A stretch of DNA of 64,000 nucleotides from Nocardia panacis (GTDB lineage Bacteria > Actinomycetota > Actinomycetes > Mycobacteriales > Mycobacteriaceae). Where the stretch lies: the NCBI RefSeq assembly GCF_003598715.1, contig NZ_QZFU01000016.1:1-64000 (forward strand), in the 5' to 3' direction. Positions 1-10,313 of this stretch are shown piece after piece; the stretch's first letter is position 1, and each line of letters starts with the position of its first letter. The translations under genes and the position numbers were made by a program. The notes beneath the pieces were generated by a model. The model was not told the origin of the DNA. It made no database searches and saw nothing but the letters and a program-made list of their open reading frames with translations.

Positions 1-204
1 TGAGCGGTTTGTCTTGGCGGACAAGATCTCTCTACCAGTAGTTCCGCTGTCCTACTCTCATGCCCCCACGCGCACGACAACACGATCCACTTGACACCCA
101 GCCCAACCCACTAACTGAGCGGCATTGGGACTAGGGCCTGAGTCGAAGGGTCTAGCCGAGAACCGCACCGGCGCAACCGACCACCACGCCCGCGAGTCGT
201 TTAC

Positions 205-1248
205 CTATGGCGCGGAGTACAGCCCCTGCGCCAGCACCGGCCACGAAGTGTGCAGGTCGTCCTGCCAGTAGCCCCACGAGTGTGTGCCGGTATCGCGGTA
301 GACGAAGGTGGCCGGAATGTTCAACTCGTTCAACCGCTGCTGCATATTGTGGGTGGACCAGTTGACACCCGCCTCGATCACCGCGCCGACCACGACGGTC
401 GTTGGCGTGTCCTCCGGGTCCTCCATGCGGAATTTATTGCCCGGAATATCGTACGCACCCGGAATTCCGGTGCCGGTGGAGATGAAAAGGTTGGTGCCGC
501 GCAGTTTTTCGGCCTGCAGCAGCGGATCGTTGGCCCGCCAGAGCGGACTGTCGTTCGGCCCCCACATATTCCGGGTGTCCCCACCACCCCAGGTTTCCAC
601 GGTCAACTTGACCATGCGCTGACCGATGGGATCGCTGACCTGCGCGATACCGCTGTATACCGCGACGCTGCGCCATTTGCCCGGATAGTCGATGGCGAAA
701 TTGAGCACCGAGGTTCCCGACATCGAAAGGCCCGCCATGGAATTGACGCCATTGGCGCCGAGTTGGGCATCGATCAGCGGCGGAAGCTCCTCGGCGATAT
801 AGGTTTTCCACTTGTTCGGGCCGAGCACCGGATCATCGCGTTGCCAGTCGGTGTAGAAGCTCCACTGGCCGCCGATCGGCTGGACAACATTGACGTCCTT
901 GTCCGAAAGGAACTGCATGGCATCGGTATTGCGCTGCCAGGTCGCGTCGTCCTCGCCGCCGCCCGCGCCGTTGAGCAAATACAGCGTGGGGCGCGGGACC
1001 GAAGTGTCGGCGGGACGCAGTACATCGACCGGGATGAAGGCGTCCATGGCCGCGGAGCCGATATAGATCCGCCAATTGCGCTGGTCCTTGACCTCCACCT
1101 TCGCGACATACGACCCGTCGGGCGACTTCACCGTGGTCGGCACCGGGTTCGGGTCCGCGGCAGCGCTATCGACTCCCGTACCGATAGACAGTGCGGCCAG
1201 TACGGACGCCAGCGCGATACGCGCCCAGGTCCGAGGTTGTACGCCCAT
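205..1248 (-). CDS. Secreted antigen-85-type esterase / mycolyltransferase-family protein
   Basis: A 347-residue exported alpha/beta-hydrolase of the esterase D/antigen 85 family. In mycolic-acid bacteria this family transfers mycolates to trehalose and arabinogalactan outside the membrane. The ATG at 1248 is chosen over an upstream start because AGAGGAG lies about 7 nt before it and a signal peptide follows directly (basic start, hydrophobic stretch, SAAADP cleavage region). The nucleophile elbow GLSMSG is near residue 172 and the catalytic His is probably in HSWGYW near residue 320. Both fit the family layout, as does the length. No partner gene is adjacent. It could be a general esterase rather than a true mycolyltransferase, because the family has many such paralogues. 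Confidence 0.85.
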   Translation of the reverse strand: MGVQPRTWARIALASVLAALSIGTGVDSAAADPNPVPTTVKSPDGSYVAKVEVKDQRNWRIYIGSAAMDAFIPVDVLRPADTSVPRPTLYLLNGAGGGEDDATWQRNTDAMQFLSDKDVNVVQPIGGQWSFYTDWQRDDPVLGPNKWKTYIAEELPPLIDAQLGANGVNSMAGLSMSGTSVLNFAIDYPGKWRSVAVYSGIAQVSDPIGQRMVKLTVETWGGGDTRNMWGPNDSPLWRANDPLLQAEKLRGTNLFISTGTGIPGAYDIPGNKFRMEDPEDTPTTVVVGAVIEAGVNWSTHNMQQRLNELNIPATFVYRDTGTHSWGYWQDDLHTSWPVLAQGLYSAP

Positions 1249-1505
1249 CCCCGCTCCTCTCTTCCGCCGAATCGTAGCGGTCCCGGCCGAGGATCCAAAC
1301 TCCGTCCCAACCCTGGGGATATATCCGGTTCGAGGCGTAATTCTGTGTCGCACTGTGGGTTTGATTGAAATTCGGGCGGCGACCCGTTTTTCGAGGAATT
1401 CTGCCCGGGTGCGTCACCCCTCGGTCTCGAAGCTCAGGTTCGCCCCTTCCCGATATGCGCCCCGCCTTGCCCCGAAAGTAGCCCCGTTCTACGCGAGAGT
1501 GACAG

Positions 1506-1595
1506 TCAGTCCTTCGGGAAGCCCACCACGAAGCCGTAGGCGATCAGCACCGCGCTGACGACGCCGATGACCGGGATGATCCACATGAGGTCCAT
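1506..1595 (-). CDS. 29-residue single-pass membrane microprotein
   Basis: A short reading frame starting MDLMWIIPVIGV and ending GFVVGFPKD. Almost the whole product is one hydrophobic helix (about residues 3-24) with a short charged tail. No clear ribosome binding site is seen. The frame remains open further upstream, but that extension reads as low-complexity basic sequence typical of non-coding high-GC DNA. It lies alone between a secreted esterase and a lipoprotein gene transcribed the other way. Function unknown. The call rests on the clean membrane-helix composition only. Confidence 0.45.
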   Translation of the reverse strand: MDLMWIIPVIGVVSAVLIAYGFVVGFPKD

Positions 1596-1822
1596 GGCGC
1601 GCAGCGTACGCGGCAGGCACCCGTCCGATCCGACGTTCGCGAGATTTTCCCGACCGGGAACCGTTCCGGTTGCGCGCGCGTCTAAACCCTGAAACGCTCG
1701 CATACTCCGAACGGAGCGCAGATGGACGAATGTACCAGGGGCGCGGGAGATTTCGTGGCACATGCCACCCGCGCAGCGAACTTGCAGCGATCAATCTCCC
1801 ACCGGCACCGGAGATTTCGGTG

Positions 1823-2470
1823 ATGCGGCGGCTACTGACGGCAGCGCTGCTCGCCTGCCTGTTGGCGAGCAGCGGATGCGCGGCAGGGAAATCCGATCCG
1901 GCCCGATTCGAGGGCATGGCGAAATCCTGTGTGGCACTGACCTATCCGGTCGAGGCGGCGGTCCGGGAATTCGCGGGCAAACTCTATTCGGCCGAGGTGA
2001 GCTTCGAGGATGTCGGCGCGCGATACGCGGCGGTCGGCACCGATGCGGCGGGAACCACCTGCTTCGCGAGCTATCCGGGCCGGGCGCAACCGTACCAACC
2101 GATCGAGATCGGCGAACCGCGCAGGCGCAAACTCTCGCTGACCTTCAAGATGCTGCTGGGTCCGGATCCGGTCGCCGCGGTCAGGCGCTATTTCGAGGTC
2201 AGCCGCGAGCACGACGGCGGCACCCAGGAGGCGGGAATCGGTGAGCAGTCCTATTCGGCGACCAGGGTCACCAATGAGCTGGGTGAGGTGGTCACGGCCT
2301 TCCGGATCAGCAATTTCTTCGTCGCCGTCTCCGCGCTGGGCGACAACAACGGCAGCAGGGGCGGGGCCAACTACAAATCGCCGGTCCTGTTCCAGAACTT
2401 GAAGTCCGGATCGGAACTGGTCGCCAAGGCATTGGCCACCCATGTGGACGCGGTGGTCGCGGGCCGCTGA
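1823..2470 (+). CDS. Putative exported lipoprotein
   Basis: A 215-residue protein starting MRRLLTAALLACLLASSGC. This is a lipoprotein signal with the modified Cys at about residue 19, although the -3 position is Ser rather than Leu. The ATG at 1823 is preceded by an in-frame GTG that could also be used. The mature part has two further Cys residues (KSCVAL and TTCFAS) that could form a disulfide, and no recognised catalytic motif. It is probably anchored to the outer face of the plasma membrane. It ends 18 bp before the convergent mazG stop. It is similar in size and style to the small secreted lipoproteins common in Nocardia and Mycobacterium. Role unknown. Confidence 0.7.
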   Translation: MRRLLTAALLACLLASSGCAAGKSDPARFEGMAKSCVALTYPVEAAVREFAGKLYSAEVSFEDVGARYAAVGTDAAGTTCFASYPGRAQPYQPIEIGEPRRRKLSLTFKMLLGPDPVAAVRRYFEVSREHDGGTQEAGIGEQSYSATRVTNELGEVVTAFRISNFFVAVSALGDNNGSRGGANYKSPVLFQNLKSGSELVAKALATHVDAVVAGR

Positions 2471-2488
2471 GACTCGCGCACGGCGAGT

Positions 2489-3175
2489 TCAGGCCCAGTA
2501 CGCACGCCAGTCGGCGGGCGCCAAGGGGATGCGCGCGCCGCGCGCGGCTTCGGCCGCGTCCTCGGCAGCGCGAATGGCAGCGGCGAAAGCCAAGGTGGCC
2601 TTGCGCAACCGCTCCTCGGCGCTGTCCGTCCCGCCGAGAACCACGGTGTGCAGGGCCTCGGGAATCAGGTCCTCGGGCAGGCCCGCCTTGGCGCTGCGGG
2701 TGCGCACCTTCTCGGCGAGAGCGAGGGCGGGCTGCGCCATGGCGATACCGTCCAGACAGGAGCGGCGCGCCTTCTCCTCGGATTTGCGCTGCTCCCAAGC
2801 GCGTTCCTGCGCGGCGATCTTCTCCGCGCGGGAGGCGGCGGCGGGAGGCCGCGGATCCGACAGGTGCGGGCTGCGGTTGACCAATTTGGCCACCAGCGCG
2901 GCCGCGACCTCGCCGACGGTGAATTCCCCTGCCGCCTCGGCGATTCGGGAGTGGAACAGCACCTGCAGCAGCAGGTCGCCCAACTCCTCCTTGATGGTCT
3001 CGACCTCGCCATGCTGGATGGCGTCGAGCAGTTCGTAGGTCTCCTCGAGCAGATAGGGACGCAGCGAGTCGTGGGTTTGGGTGACCTCCCAGCCGCCGAA
3101 GCGCCACAGCCGATCCATTACCTCGACGGCCTCGGACAGATCTGCGGTCAGGCGCGCGAGGGCGTCGTCGCTCAT
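2489..3175 (-). CDS. mazG: Nucleoside triphosphate pyrophosphohydrolase MazG
   Basis: A 228-residue MazG that hydrolyses (d)NTPs to the monophosphate and pyrophosphate, clearing damaged nucleotides. The Mg-binding helices are visible: [10 protein letters not shown] near residue 44, then [14 protein letters not shown] near residue 62. Its ATG overlaps the mfd TGA by 4 nt, so the two genes are translationally coupled. Mycobacterial MazG is longer (about 325 residues) with an extra N-terminal region. Here the protein starts almost directly at the catalytic domain, and the upstream DNA is the end of mfd, so the short form is real. Position beside mfd matches the Rv1020-Rv1021 order as I recall it. 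Confidence 0.92.
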   Translation of the reverse strand: MSDDALARLTADLSEAVEVMDRLWRFGGWEVTQTHDSLRPYLLEETYELLDAIQHGEVETIKEELGDLLLQVLFHSRIAEAAGEFTVGEVAAALVAKLVNRSPHLSDPRPPAAASRAEKIAAQERAWEQRKSEEKARRSCLDGIAMAQPALALAEKVRTRSAKAGLPEDLIPEALHTVVLGGTDSAEERLRKATLAFAAAIRAAEDAAEAARGARIPLAPADWRAYWA

Positions 3176-6100
3176 CGGGCCGCCGCGACCTCGGTGGGCA
3201 CCCGAAGATCCACCGCGCCCTGCGCTTTGCCGTCCAGGGCCAGCAGCAGATCCGCGACGTACTGCAGCAGCACCACATCGCGCACCCGGTCGGCCCCGAC
3301 GCTGTCGCGCACCCGTGGCAGCGGCAACTGCACGACCCCGCTGGCCGCCTTGTACGCGGCGCTCGGGTAGATGCGCTTGAGCCGCAACTGTTTGGAGTCG
3401 GGCAGGTTCAGCAGCGGGGAGATCTTCAACGTCGTTCCGGTGACGGTGATCTCGGTGACACCGTATTCGCGGGCCAGCAGCCGCAGCCTGGCCACCGACA
3501 CCAGGCGGCCCACCTCGACGGGCAGCGGACCGTAGCGGTCCACCAACTCCTCCAGCACGGCGGCGAGCGCCGAATCGTCCTGCGCGGAGGCGAGTTTGCG
3601 GTACGCCTCCAGCCGCAGCCTGTCGCTGGCGATGTAGTCGGGCGGGATGTGCGCGTCCACCGGCAGGTCGATGCGCACCTCCTTCGGCTCCTCGACGGTG
3701 ATCGGTTTGCCGTCGGCGGCGGCGCGATAAGCCTCCACCGCCTCGCCGACCAGTCGCACATACAGATCGAATCCGACGCCTGCGACATGGCCGGACTGCT
3801 CGGCCCCGAGCACATTTCCCGCGCCGCGGATCTCGAGATCCTTCATGGCCACCGCCATACCCGCCCCGAGATCGGAGTTCTGCGAGATGGTGGCGAGCCG
3901 GTCGTAGGCGGTCTCGGTGAGCGGCTTCTCCGGCGGGTACAGGAAGTAGGCGTACCCGCGCTCGCGACTGCGCCCGACTCGACCGCGCAACTGATGCAGC
4001 TGCGAAAGACCAAGGGCGTCGGCGCGTTCGACGATGAGGGTGTTGGCATTGGAGATGTCCAGACCGGTCTCGATGATGGTGGTGCATACCAGCACATCGA
4101 ATTCGCGCTCCCAGAAGCCCTGCACAGTCTGTTCGAGCATGTCCTCGTGCATCTGGCCGTGCGCGACCACCACCCGCGCCTCGGGCACCAGATCGCGAAT
4201 GCGCTTGGCCGCCTTGTCGATCGAGGACACCCGGTTGTGCACGTAGAAGACCTGGCCGTCGCGCAGCAGTTCGCGGCGGATCGCCGCGGTGACCTGCTTG
4301 TCGTTGTACCCGCCTACGTAGGTGAGCACCGGGTGGCGCTCCTCGGGCGGGGTCAGGATGGTCGACATCTCCCGAATGCCCGCCAGGCTCATCTCCAGGG
4401 TGCGCGGAATCGGCGTGGCGGACATGGTCAGCACGTCGACGTGGGTGCGCAATGCCTTGATGTGCTCCTTGTGCTCGACGCCGAAACGCTGCTCCTCGTC
4501 GACCACGACCAGTCCGAGATCCTTCCAGCGGACACCGGTCTGCAACAGGCGGTGGGTGCCGACGACGATATCGACCGAACCGTCGGCCATTCCCGCCATC
4601 ACCTCGCGCGACTCCGCCGGATCGGTGAACCGGGACAACCCCTTGACGGTGACCGGGAAGCCCGCGACCCGTTCGGTGAAGGTCTGCAAATGCTGTTGCG
4701 CCAGCAGGGTTGTCGGCACCAGCACCACGACCTGCTTGCCGTCCTGCACCGCCTTGAAGGCGGCGCGCACCGCGATCTCGGTCTTGCCGTAGCCGACATC
4801 GCCGCAGACCACCCGGTCCATCGGGACCGGCTTCTCCATATCGGATTTGACCTCGGCGATGGCCGTCATCTGATCGACGGTCTCGGTGAAGACGAAGGCG
4901 TCCTCCATCTCCTGCTGCCAGGGGGTGTCCGCGCCGAAGGCGTGGCCCGGCGCGGCCTGCCTGGCCGCGTAGAGCTGCACCAGCTCGCCCGCGATCTCGC
5001 GAACGGCCTTGCGCGCCTTGCGTTTCGTATTCGCCCAGTCGGAACCGCCGAGTTTGGACAGGCTGGGCAGTTCGCCGCCGACGTAGCGGGACAGCTGATC
5101 CAGCGACTCCATCGGGACGAACAGGCGGTCCCCCGGCTGGCCGCGTTTGCCCGGCGCGTATTCGATAACCAGGTATTCGCGGCGCGCGCCGCCCACCGTG
5201 CGCTCGATCATCTCCACGAAGCGGCCGATGCCGTGCTGATCGTGCACGACCATATCGCCCGCCGTCAGGGCCAGCGGGTCCACCTGGTTGCGCCGCTTGG
5301 CGGGCAGCCGTTTGCCCTCGCCCGGCGCGGTGACCCGGTTGCCGGTGAGATCGGATTCGGCGACGACCACCAGACCCGCGTCATCGAAGATCACGCCGTC
5401 GTGCAGGGAACCGCACAGCACCCCGACCAGACCCGGCTGGGGTGCTGCGCCTGCCGCCAGCGCGGCGGCGGGCACGTCGGCATCGCCGAGACGCTCCAGA
5501 ATGCGTTGCGCCGTACCGTGTCCCGCGACGACCACCACCGCGCGGCCGCCGGTGGCGACATGCGCGCGCAGCGAGGCGAAGATGGTGGCGACCAGTTCCT
5601 CGGAGCCGCGCGCGGCCGGACCGGCCAGCACCGGCAGCACCACCTCGGCCGGATCGCCGGAGGTGAGCGGGCTCAGCGTCCACCACGGCAGTCCGTTGCG
5701 GTTCGCGGCGGCGTGGATATCGGGCAGCGGGCGGTAGGAGGAGGCCGCGAGATCGAGTCCGTGGCCGCCGAGCGGGGCCGCGCCGCCGAAAGAGGCAGCG
5801 GTCCAAGAGGCTTCGAGGAATTCCGCGCCGGTGCGCACCAGATCGGCGGCGCGGGTGCGGATCTTCTCCGGGTCGCACAGCAGGATGTGCGCACCCTCGG
5901 GCAGCAGGTCGGTGAGGAGTTTGAGCTCGCCGGGCCGCAGCACCGGCAGCAGCGCCTCCATCCCCTCCACCGGCAGACCCTCGGCGATCTTGTCCAGCAT
6001 CTCGACCAGCGCGGCGTCGGCGGCGTTCTGCACCGCCAGCTCCGCCGCCCGCGCCCGCACGGCGGGGGTGAGCAGCAGCTCCCGGCACGGTGTGGCGAGC

Positions 6101-6834
6101 ACCGCACCCACCTCGAGTTCGGGCAGCGAGCGCTGATCGGCCACCGCGAACGGACGCAGTTCGGTGATCTCCTCGCCCCAGAACTCCACGCGCACCGGAT
6201 GATCCGAGGTGGGCGGGAACAGATCGAGAATGCCGCCGCGCACCGCGAATTCGCCGCGCTTGCCGACCATGTCGACCCTGGTGTACGCGAATTCGACCAG
6301 GCGGGTGAGCAATTGGTCGAAATCGAATCGGGCGCCGACGCGCAGCACGATCGGTTCGATATCGCCGAGGCCGCGGGCCATGGGCTGCATGAGCGAGCGC
6401 ACCGTGGTGACCACGACCCGCAGCGGCTCCGGAAATACCTCGTCGTGGGGGTGGGCCAGTCGGCGCAGGACGGCGAGCCTGCGTCCGACGGTATCCGCGC
6501 CCGGTGAGAGCCGCTCGTGCGGCAGCGTCTCCCAGGAGGGGAACTGCGCGACCGCCCCGCCGAGGATCTCCTGGAGTTCGACCGTGAGATCGTCGGCCTC
6601 GCGACCGGTGGCTGTCACCACCACCAGGGGCCGCTTCGCGGCGACGATATCGGCGACGAACGGGCGCACCGCCGACGGAGCCACCAACTCCACGGGTGAT
6701 TTGCCGAGGAGGCTGTCCACGGTGCGCAGCGCCGAGTCGGCCGCGGCGGCGGCCGCCAAGCCGGCCAGGGGCGGGCGACCGGATTCCGGCGCCGACGGCT
6801 TGCCAGGCTCCGCCTGCGAGGGACTATGAGGCAT
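3172..6834 (-). CDS. mfd: Transcription-repair coupling factor Mfd
   Basis: A 1220-residue Mfd. It pushes stalled RNA polymerase off damaged templates and recruits UvrA. The start at 6834 ([11 protein letters not shown]) has AGGAG about 8 nt upstream, and the longer upstream frame has no signal. Order of parts: UvrB-like N-terminal region (to about residue 340), the polymerase-interaction region (about 490-560), RecG-like helicase with Walker [10 protein letters not shown] near residue 678 and VVDEEQRFG near residue 780, then motif V/VI around [11 protein letters not shown] and QLRGRVGRS, and the C-terminal UvrA-regulating domain. Length is normal for actinobacteria. It is transcribed away from the TetR genes and overlaps mazG. 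Confidence 0.97.
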   Translation of the reverse strand: MPHSPSQAEPGKPSAPESGRPPLAGLAAAAAADSALRTVDSLLGKSPVELVAPSAVRPFVADIVAAKRPLVVVTATGREADDLTVELQEILGGAVAQFPSWETLPHERLSPGADTVGRRLAVLRRLAHPHDEVFPEPLRVVVTTVRSLMQPMARGLGDIEPIVLRVGARFDFDQLLTRLVEFAYTRVDMVGKRGEFAVRGGILDLFPPTSDHPVRVEFWGEEITELRPFAVADQRSLPELEVGAVLATPCRELLLTPAVRARAAELAVQNAADAALVEMLDKIAEGLPVEGMEALLPVLRPGELKLLTDLLPEGAHILLCDPEKIRTRAADLVRTGAEFLEASWTAASFGGAAPLGGHGLDLAASSYRPLPDIHAAANRNGLPWWTLSPLTSGDPAEVVLPVLAGPAARGSEELVATIFASLRAHVATGGRAVVVVAGHGTAQRILERLGDADVPAAALAAGAAPQPGLVGVLCGSLHDGVIFDDAGLVVVAESDLTGNRVTAPGEGKRLPAKRRNQVDPLALTAGDMVVHDQHGIGRFVEMIERTVGGARREYLVIEYAPGKRGQPGDRLFVPMESLDQLSRYVGGELPSLSKLGGSDWANTKRKARKAVREIAGELVQLYAARQAAPGHAFGADTPWQQEMEDAFVFTETVDQMTAIAEVKSDMEKPVPMDRVVCGDVGYGKTEIAVRAAFKAVQDGKQVVVLVPTTLLAQQHLQTFTERVAGFPVTVKGLSRFTDPAESREVMAGMADGSVDIVVGTHRLLQTGVRWKDLGLVVVDEEQRFGVEHKEHIKALRTHVDVLTMSATPIPRTLEMSLAGIREMSTILTPPEERHPVLTYVGGYNDKQVTAAIRRELLRDGQVFYVHNRVSSIDKAAKRIRDLVPEARVVVAHGQMHEDMLEQTVQGFWEREFDVLVCTTIIETGLDISNANTLIVERADALGLSQLHQLRGRVGRSRERGYAYFLYPPEKPLTETAYDRLATISQNSDLGAGMAVAMKDLEIRGAGNVLGAEQSGHVAGVGFDLYVRLVGEAVEAYRAAADGKPITVEEPKEVRIDLPVDAHIPPDYIASDRLRLEAYRKLASAQDDSALAAVLEELVDRYGPLPVEVGRLVSVARLRLLAREYGVTEITVTGTTLKISPLLNLPDSKQLRLKRIYPSAAYKAASGVVQLPLPRVRDSVGADRVRDVVLLQYVADLLLALDGKAQGAVDLRVPTEVAAAR

Positions 6835-6935
6835 GGGAACGACTCCTGAGCACGGCGTTTCGAGCGGCGAGTCGAGTCTAGTCATTCGGACCGACCGCCC
6901 CGACAACCGCCCGGCGCCGAACCGCTACAGGTTGC

Positions 6936-7583
6936 TCAGGGCACGTAGCGGCGCAGTCGCCGCGCCGCGAATTCGCGGAAGTAGGGCAGTTTCTCGCCGG
7001 GCACCAGCGAGGGCAGCAGGAAGTGCCAGGCCCGCTCCATCCTGGTGGCCATCTGCTCCATGGATTCGGTGCCGACCGCGACGATGTGCACGCCGGAGGT
7101 GACCTCCTGCAGCAGTACGCCGACGACCTCGGGATCGAGATCGTCCTGCAGATCGCCCTGGGCGATGGCGCGCTCGGCCAGCAGCCGATAGGTATCGCCC
7201 CAGGTCTTGGTGATGTTCTCGCCCTGAGCGCCCCGATAGTCGCCGATTTGGTGGGTGAGTTTGAGCATCGCGCCGACCATCGGATCGTTCATCGACAGGT
7301 CGGCCACCACGTAGGTGATGCCGATGCAGGCTTCCAGGGCGGGCACCCGAGGGTCGAAAAAGCCCTGGCAGGAGCCGACCAGCCGCTCATTGCCCTGATC
7401 GACCACGGCGCGGGCCAACTCCTCCTTCGAGCCGAAGTGGAAGTAGAGGGCGCCCTTGGTCACGTTGGACTGCGAAATGATCTCGCTCAGGCTCGCGTTC
7501 GCATACCCCAGCCGCAGAAAGACGTCGGCCGCGCCCGCGAGGACGGAGTCGCGGGTGATCTCCGCGCGCGCTTGCCTAGCCAT
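6936..7583 (-). CDS. TetR regulator resembling gamma-butyrolactone receptors (ScbR/ArpA type)
   Basis: A 215-residue TetR-family repressor. The N-terminal helix-turn-helix covers about residues 8-55. Its recognition region VTKGALYFHFGSKEELA closely follows the pattern of ScbR/ArpA autoregulator receptors, as does the opening MARQARA. The C-terminal ligand domain ends LPSLVPGEKLPYFREF, comparable to the LPS-type end of that subfamily. Such receptors bind small diffusible lactones and release promoters of secondary-metabolism genes. No butyrolactone synthase (AfsA-like) gene is in the window, so the ligand is unknown. It follows mfd in the same direction with a gap of about 100 bp. A generic TetR of another ligand class remains possible. 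Confidence 0.75.
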   Translation of the reverse strand: MARQARAEITRDSVLAGAADVFLRLGYANASLSEIISQSNVTKGALYFHFGSKEELARAVVDQGNERLVGSCQGFFDPRVPALEACIGITYVVADLSMNDPMVGAMLKLTHQIGDYRGAQGENITKTWGDTYRLLAERAIAQGDLQDDLDPEVVGVLLQEVTSGVHIVAVGTESMEQMATRMERAWHFLLPSLVPGEKLPYFREFAARRLRRYVP

Positions 7584-7764
7584 CAGATCCGCCTGTCATC
7601 CAAAAACCAGCCATCCTGAAGTAGACCGACATCCCGGAGTTGACCTACATACCACCCGAACAGCACCCAGAGGATGCGTGAACCGTACCACCAGCCGCCC
7701 GCCCACCCGGCAATTCGAGCATTCGGCCCGAGCCCGATAGCAATTCACTGGTTAACACGCGTGG

Positions 7765-8421
7765 TCAGTCCGAGGAACCGGTCCGCCATTCCGAACTGAT
7801 GAGCTGGGGGTCGGCCTCCAGATGCTGCAAACCGTTCCAGCACAGATTGACCAGATGCGCCGCCACCACCTCCTTCGGCGGTTGACGTTCGTCCAGCCAC
7901 CAGGTAGCAGCCGTGGAAACCATGCCGACCAGTCCCTGCGCGTAGAGGGTGGCCAGGCCGGCATCGAAGCCGCGACGCCCGAAATCCCCGGCCAGAATGT
8001 GGGCGACCTGGTTCACCGCCTCATTGAGCAGACTCGAGTAGCGCCCCTCGGAGGCGGATGCGGGCTGATCGCGGACCAGGATGCGGAAACCGTCCGTGCG
8101 CTCCTCGATATAGGTCAGCAGCGCCAGCGCCACCTGTTCGAGCCGCACCCTGGAGCGATTCTGGGTCAGCGAGGAGGCGATCATGTCCAGCAGCATGGAC
8201 ATCTCCCGGTCCACCACCACCGCGTACAGCCCCTCCTTCCCGCCGAAGTGTTCGTACACAACGGGTTTGGAGACCTGGGCACGCTGGGCGATCTCCTCGA
8301 TCGAGGTGGCGTCGTAGCCGCGCTCGGCGAACAGCGCCCGGCCGATCTCGATCAGCTGCTGCCGCCGCTGTGTGCCCGTCATACGCGGTCTCGGCGCCCG
8401 CGCCTCACCCGAAGACCGCAT
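7765..8421 (-). CDS. TetR-family transcriptional regulator
   Basis: A 218-residue TetR repressor whose DNA-binding region includes YDATSIEEIAQRAQVSKP followed by VVYEHFGGKEGLY. The C-terminal half is a TetR ligand domain (LLTYIEERTDGFRILVRDQ). The ATG at 8421 is used; an in-frame ATG at 8382 and a TTG at 8436 are alternatives, and none has a strong ribosome binding site. It sits between mfd and the tRNA-Gln/glmU block, the position of Rv1019 in M. tuberculosis as I recall it, so it is probably the orthologue. Target and ligand are unknown. The 238-bp region ahead of it is shared with the tRNA. Confidence 0.85.
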   Translation of the reverse strand: MRSSGEARAPRPRMTGTQRRQQLIEIGRALFAERGYDATSIEEIAQRAQVSKPVVYEHFGGKEGLYAVVVDREMSMLLDMIASSLTQNRSRVRLEQVALALLTYIEERTDGFRILVRDQPASASEGRYSSLLNEAVNQVAHILAGDFGRRGFDAGLATLYAQGLVGMVSTAATWWLDERQPPKEVVAAHLVNLCWNGLQHLEADPQLISSEWRTGSSD

Positions 8422-8674
8422 CTCACCTGAGGACAAAGATCCGCCCCTCTTCCTGCCGGCCCAACTGCATCGTCGCCGTCAACTCTGGCAGACAGACCGA
8501 TCGGTCGCCCAATGACCCCGAGACCCGCGCAGGCCCAGTTCGCGGGTGCGCGATGGCGGATTCCGGCAGGCGGTTCGACGTAAGGGAGGTAGTCGTGCGA
8601 GGATTCATGCCGTGCCTCGGCACAGCGGCGGCTCGGGTCCTCGTCCAGCAGAGCCAGATCCGCCGGTGTGACAA

Positions 8675-8745
8675 TCCGCCGTAGTGTAATGGCAGCACCT
8701 CTGATTTTGGTTCAGATAGTTCAGGTTCGAGTCCTGGCGGCGGAG
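8675..8745 (+). tRNA. tRNA-Gln (anticodon TTG)
   Basis: A cloverleaf can be folded by eye. The acceptor stem TCCGCCG pairs with CGGCGGA (8738-8744) with discriminator G. The anticodon stem CTGA/TCAG encloses loop TTTTGGT with anticodon TTG at 8708-8710. The T-arm contains AGGTTCGAGTCCT. CCA is not encoded. It lies directly ahead of glmU, as a glutamine tRNA does in mycobacteria. Confidence 0.95.
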
Positions 8746-8825
8746 CACACGGCACGCTGAACCACGCACAGCGAACTCAGACCGACCGCGCAGCCCGCTC
8801 GATGACAGGCAGCCGAGGGAGATCC

Positions 8826-10313
8826 ATGCCACAGCAGACCGCCGTCGTCGTTCTCGCAGCCGGTGCCGGGACACGAATGCGGTCGAAGACCCCCAAGGTT
8901 CTGCATTCATTGGCCGGCCGGAGCATGCTGGCGCACGCGCTGCATGCGGCCGCCGAGATCGACCCCACCCACCTCATCACCGTGATCGGCCACGATCGCG
9001 ACCAGGTCGGAGCGGCGGTCGCCGAGGTGGGGCACGAACTCGACCGCGAGATCGAATGCACGGTCCAGGAGCGACAATTGGGCACCGGACACGCGGTGCG
9101 GTGCGCGCTGGACGCGCTGCCCGCCGAGTTCTCCGGCGACCTGGTCGTCACCTCCGCCGACGTGCCCCTGCTCGACGGGCACACCCTTTCCGCACTCCTC
9201 GACGAACACCGCAGTTATCCCGAGCGATCGGCGGTCACCGTGCTCACCTTCGTCCCCGAGGATCCCAACGGCTACGGCCGGATCGTGCGCGACGCCCACG
9301 GCCATGTCGTCGCCATCGTCGAACATGCCGACGCCACCCCGCAGCAGGCCGCGATCAACGAGGTCAATTCCGGCGTCTACGTGTTCGACGCCCAGGTGCT
9401 GCGCACCATGGTGGCCCGCCTGTCCACCGCCAACGCCCAGCACGAGCTGTACCTCACCGATGTGCTGCGGCTGGCGCACGAGGCCGGACATCCGGTGCAC
9501 GGCGCGCGCCTGGTCGACGCCGCCAAGGTCACCGGCGTCAACGACCGGGTCCAAATGGCCCATGCCGCAGCCACTCTCAACCGCTACCTGCTCGAGCGCC
9601 ATATGCGTGCGGGAGTCACCGTCATCGACCCGGCGACCACCTGGGTGGACGCGGATGTGCAGATCGGCCGCGATGTCGTCCTGCGGCCCGGCGTCCAACT
9701 GCTCGGCGGCACCGTCATCGGCGAGGACGCCGAGATCGGCCCGGACTGCACCCTGACCGATGTGGTGGTGGGCGAGCGCGCGCAGGTGGTGCGCACCCAC
9801 GGCACCGGCGCGACCATCGGCGCGGACGCCACCGTCGGCCCGTTCACCTATCTGCGGCCCGGCACCGTGGTCGGCACGTCGGGGAAGCTGGGCGCGTTCG
9901 TCGAGACCAAGAACGCCAGCATCGGCGCGCACTCCAAGGTTCCGCATCTGACCTATGTCGGCGATGCCACCATCGGCGAGTACAGCAACATCGGCGCATC
10001 CAGTGTTTTCGTCAACTACGACGGGGTGCGCAAACAGCACACCACGGTGGGGTCGCATGTGCGCACCGGAAGCGACACAATGTTCATCGCACCGGTGACC
10101 GTGGGTGACGGAGCTTATACCGGAGCGGGTACTGTACTGCGCAGAAACGTTCCACCGGGGGCACTCGCGGTATCCGGTGGACCACAAAAAAACATCGAGG
10201 GCTGGGTGCAGCGATTCCGTCCGGGAACGGAGTCGGCACGCGCGGCGGCGGAAGCCATCGCGGCCAATGAGGTATCGAGCAAGGCAATCGAGCAAAAGGA
10301 TGGCAAACAGTAG
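8826..10313 (+). CDS. glmU: Bifunctional UDP-GlcNAc pyrophosphorylase / glucosamine-1-phosphate N-acetyltransferase GlmU
   Basis: A 495-residue cytoplasmic enzyme for the last two steps to UDP-GlcNAc, the precursor of peptidoglycan and the arabinogalactan linker. The start at 8826 ([15 protein letters not shown]) has GAGGGAG just upstream; a longer frame from 8802 is less likely. The N-terminal uridyltransferase half carries [17 protein letters not shown]. The C-terminal half is a left-handed beta-helix with hexapeptide repeats and the acetyltransferase active site around [19 protein letters not shown]. The end overlaps the prs GTG by one base, giving a glmU-prs operon. Confidence 0.97.
   Translation: MPQQTAVVVLAAGAGTRMRSKTPKVLHSLAGRSMLAHALHAAAEIDPTHLITVIGHDRDQVGAAVAEVGHELDREIECTVQERQLGTGHAVRCALDALPAEFSGDLVVTSADVPLLDGHTLSALLDEHRSYPERSAVTVLTFVPEDPNGYGRIVRDAHGHVVAIVEHADATPQQAAINEVNSGVYVFDAQVLRTMVARLSTANAQHELYLTDVLRLAHEAGHPVHGARLVDAAKVTGVNDRVQMAHAAATLNRYLLERHMRAGVTVIDPATTWVDADVQIGRDVVLRPGVQLLGGTVIGEDAEIGPDCTLTDVVVGERAQVVRTHGTGATIGADATVGPFTYLRPGTVVGTSGKLGAFVETKNASIGAHSKVPHLTYVGDATIGEYSNIGASSVFVNYDGVRKQHTTVGSHVRTGSDTMFIAPVTVGDGAYTGAGTVLRRNVPPGALAVSGGPQKNIEGWVQRFRPGTESARAAAEAIAANEVSSKAIEQKDGKQ

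Noticed and set aside
1..204. Possible RNA gene or insertion-sequence end at the left edge
   Set aside because: No rRNA, tRNA or tmRNA fold could be matched. A short stretch ACTAGGGCCTGAGTCGAA resembles one at 51900 but is too short to support an element.
3649..6507. 952-codon frame antisense to mfd
   Set aside because: Typical high-GC shadow of the mfd gene, His- and Gln-rich with no motif.
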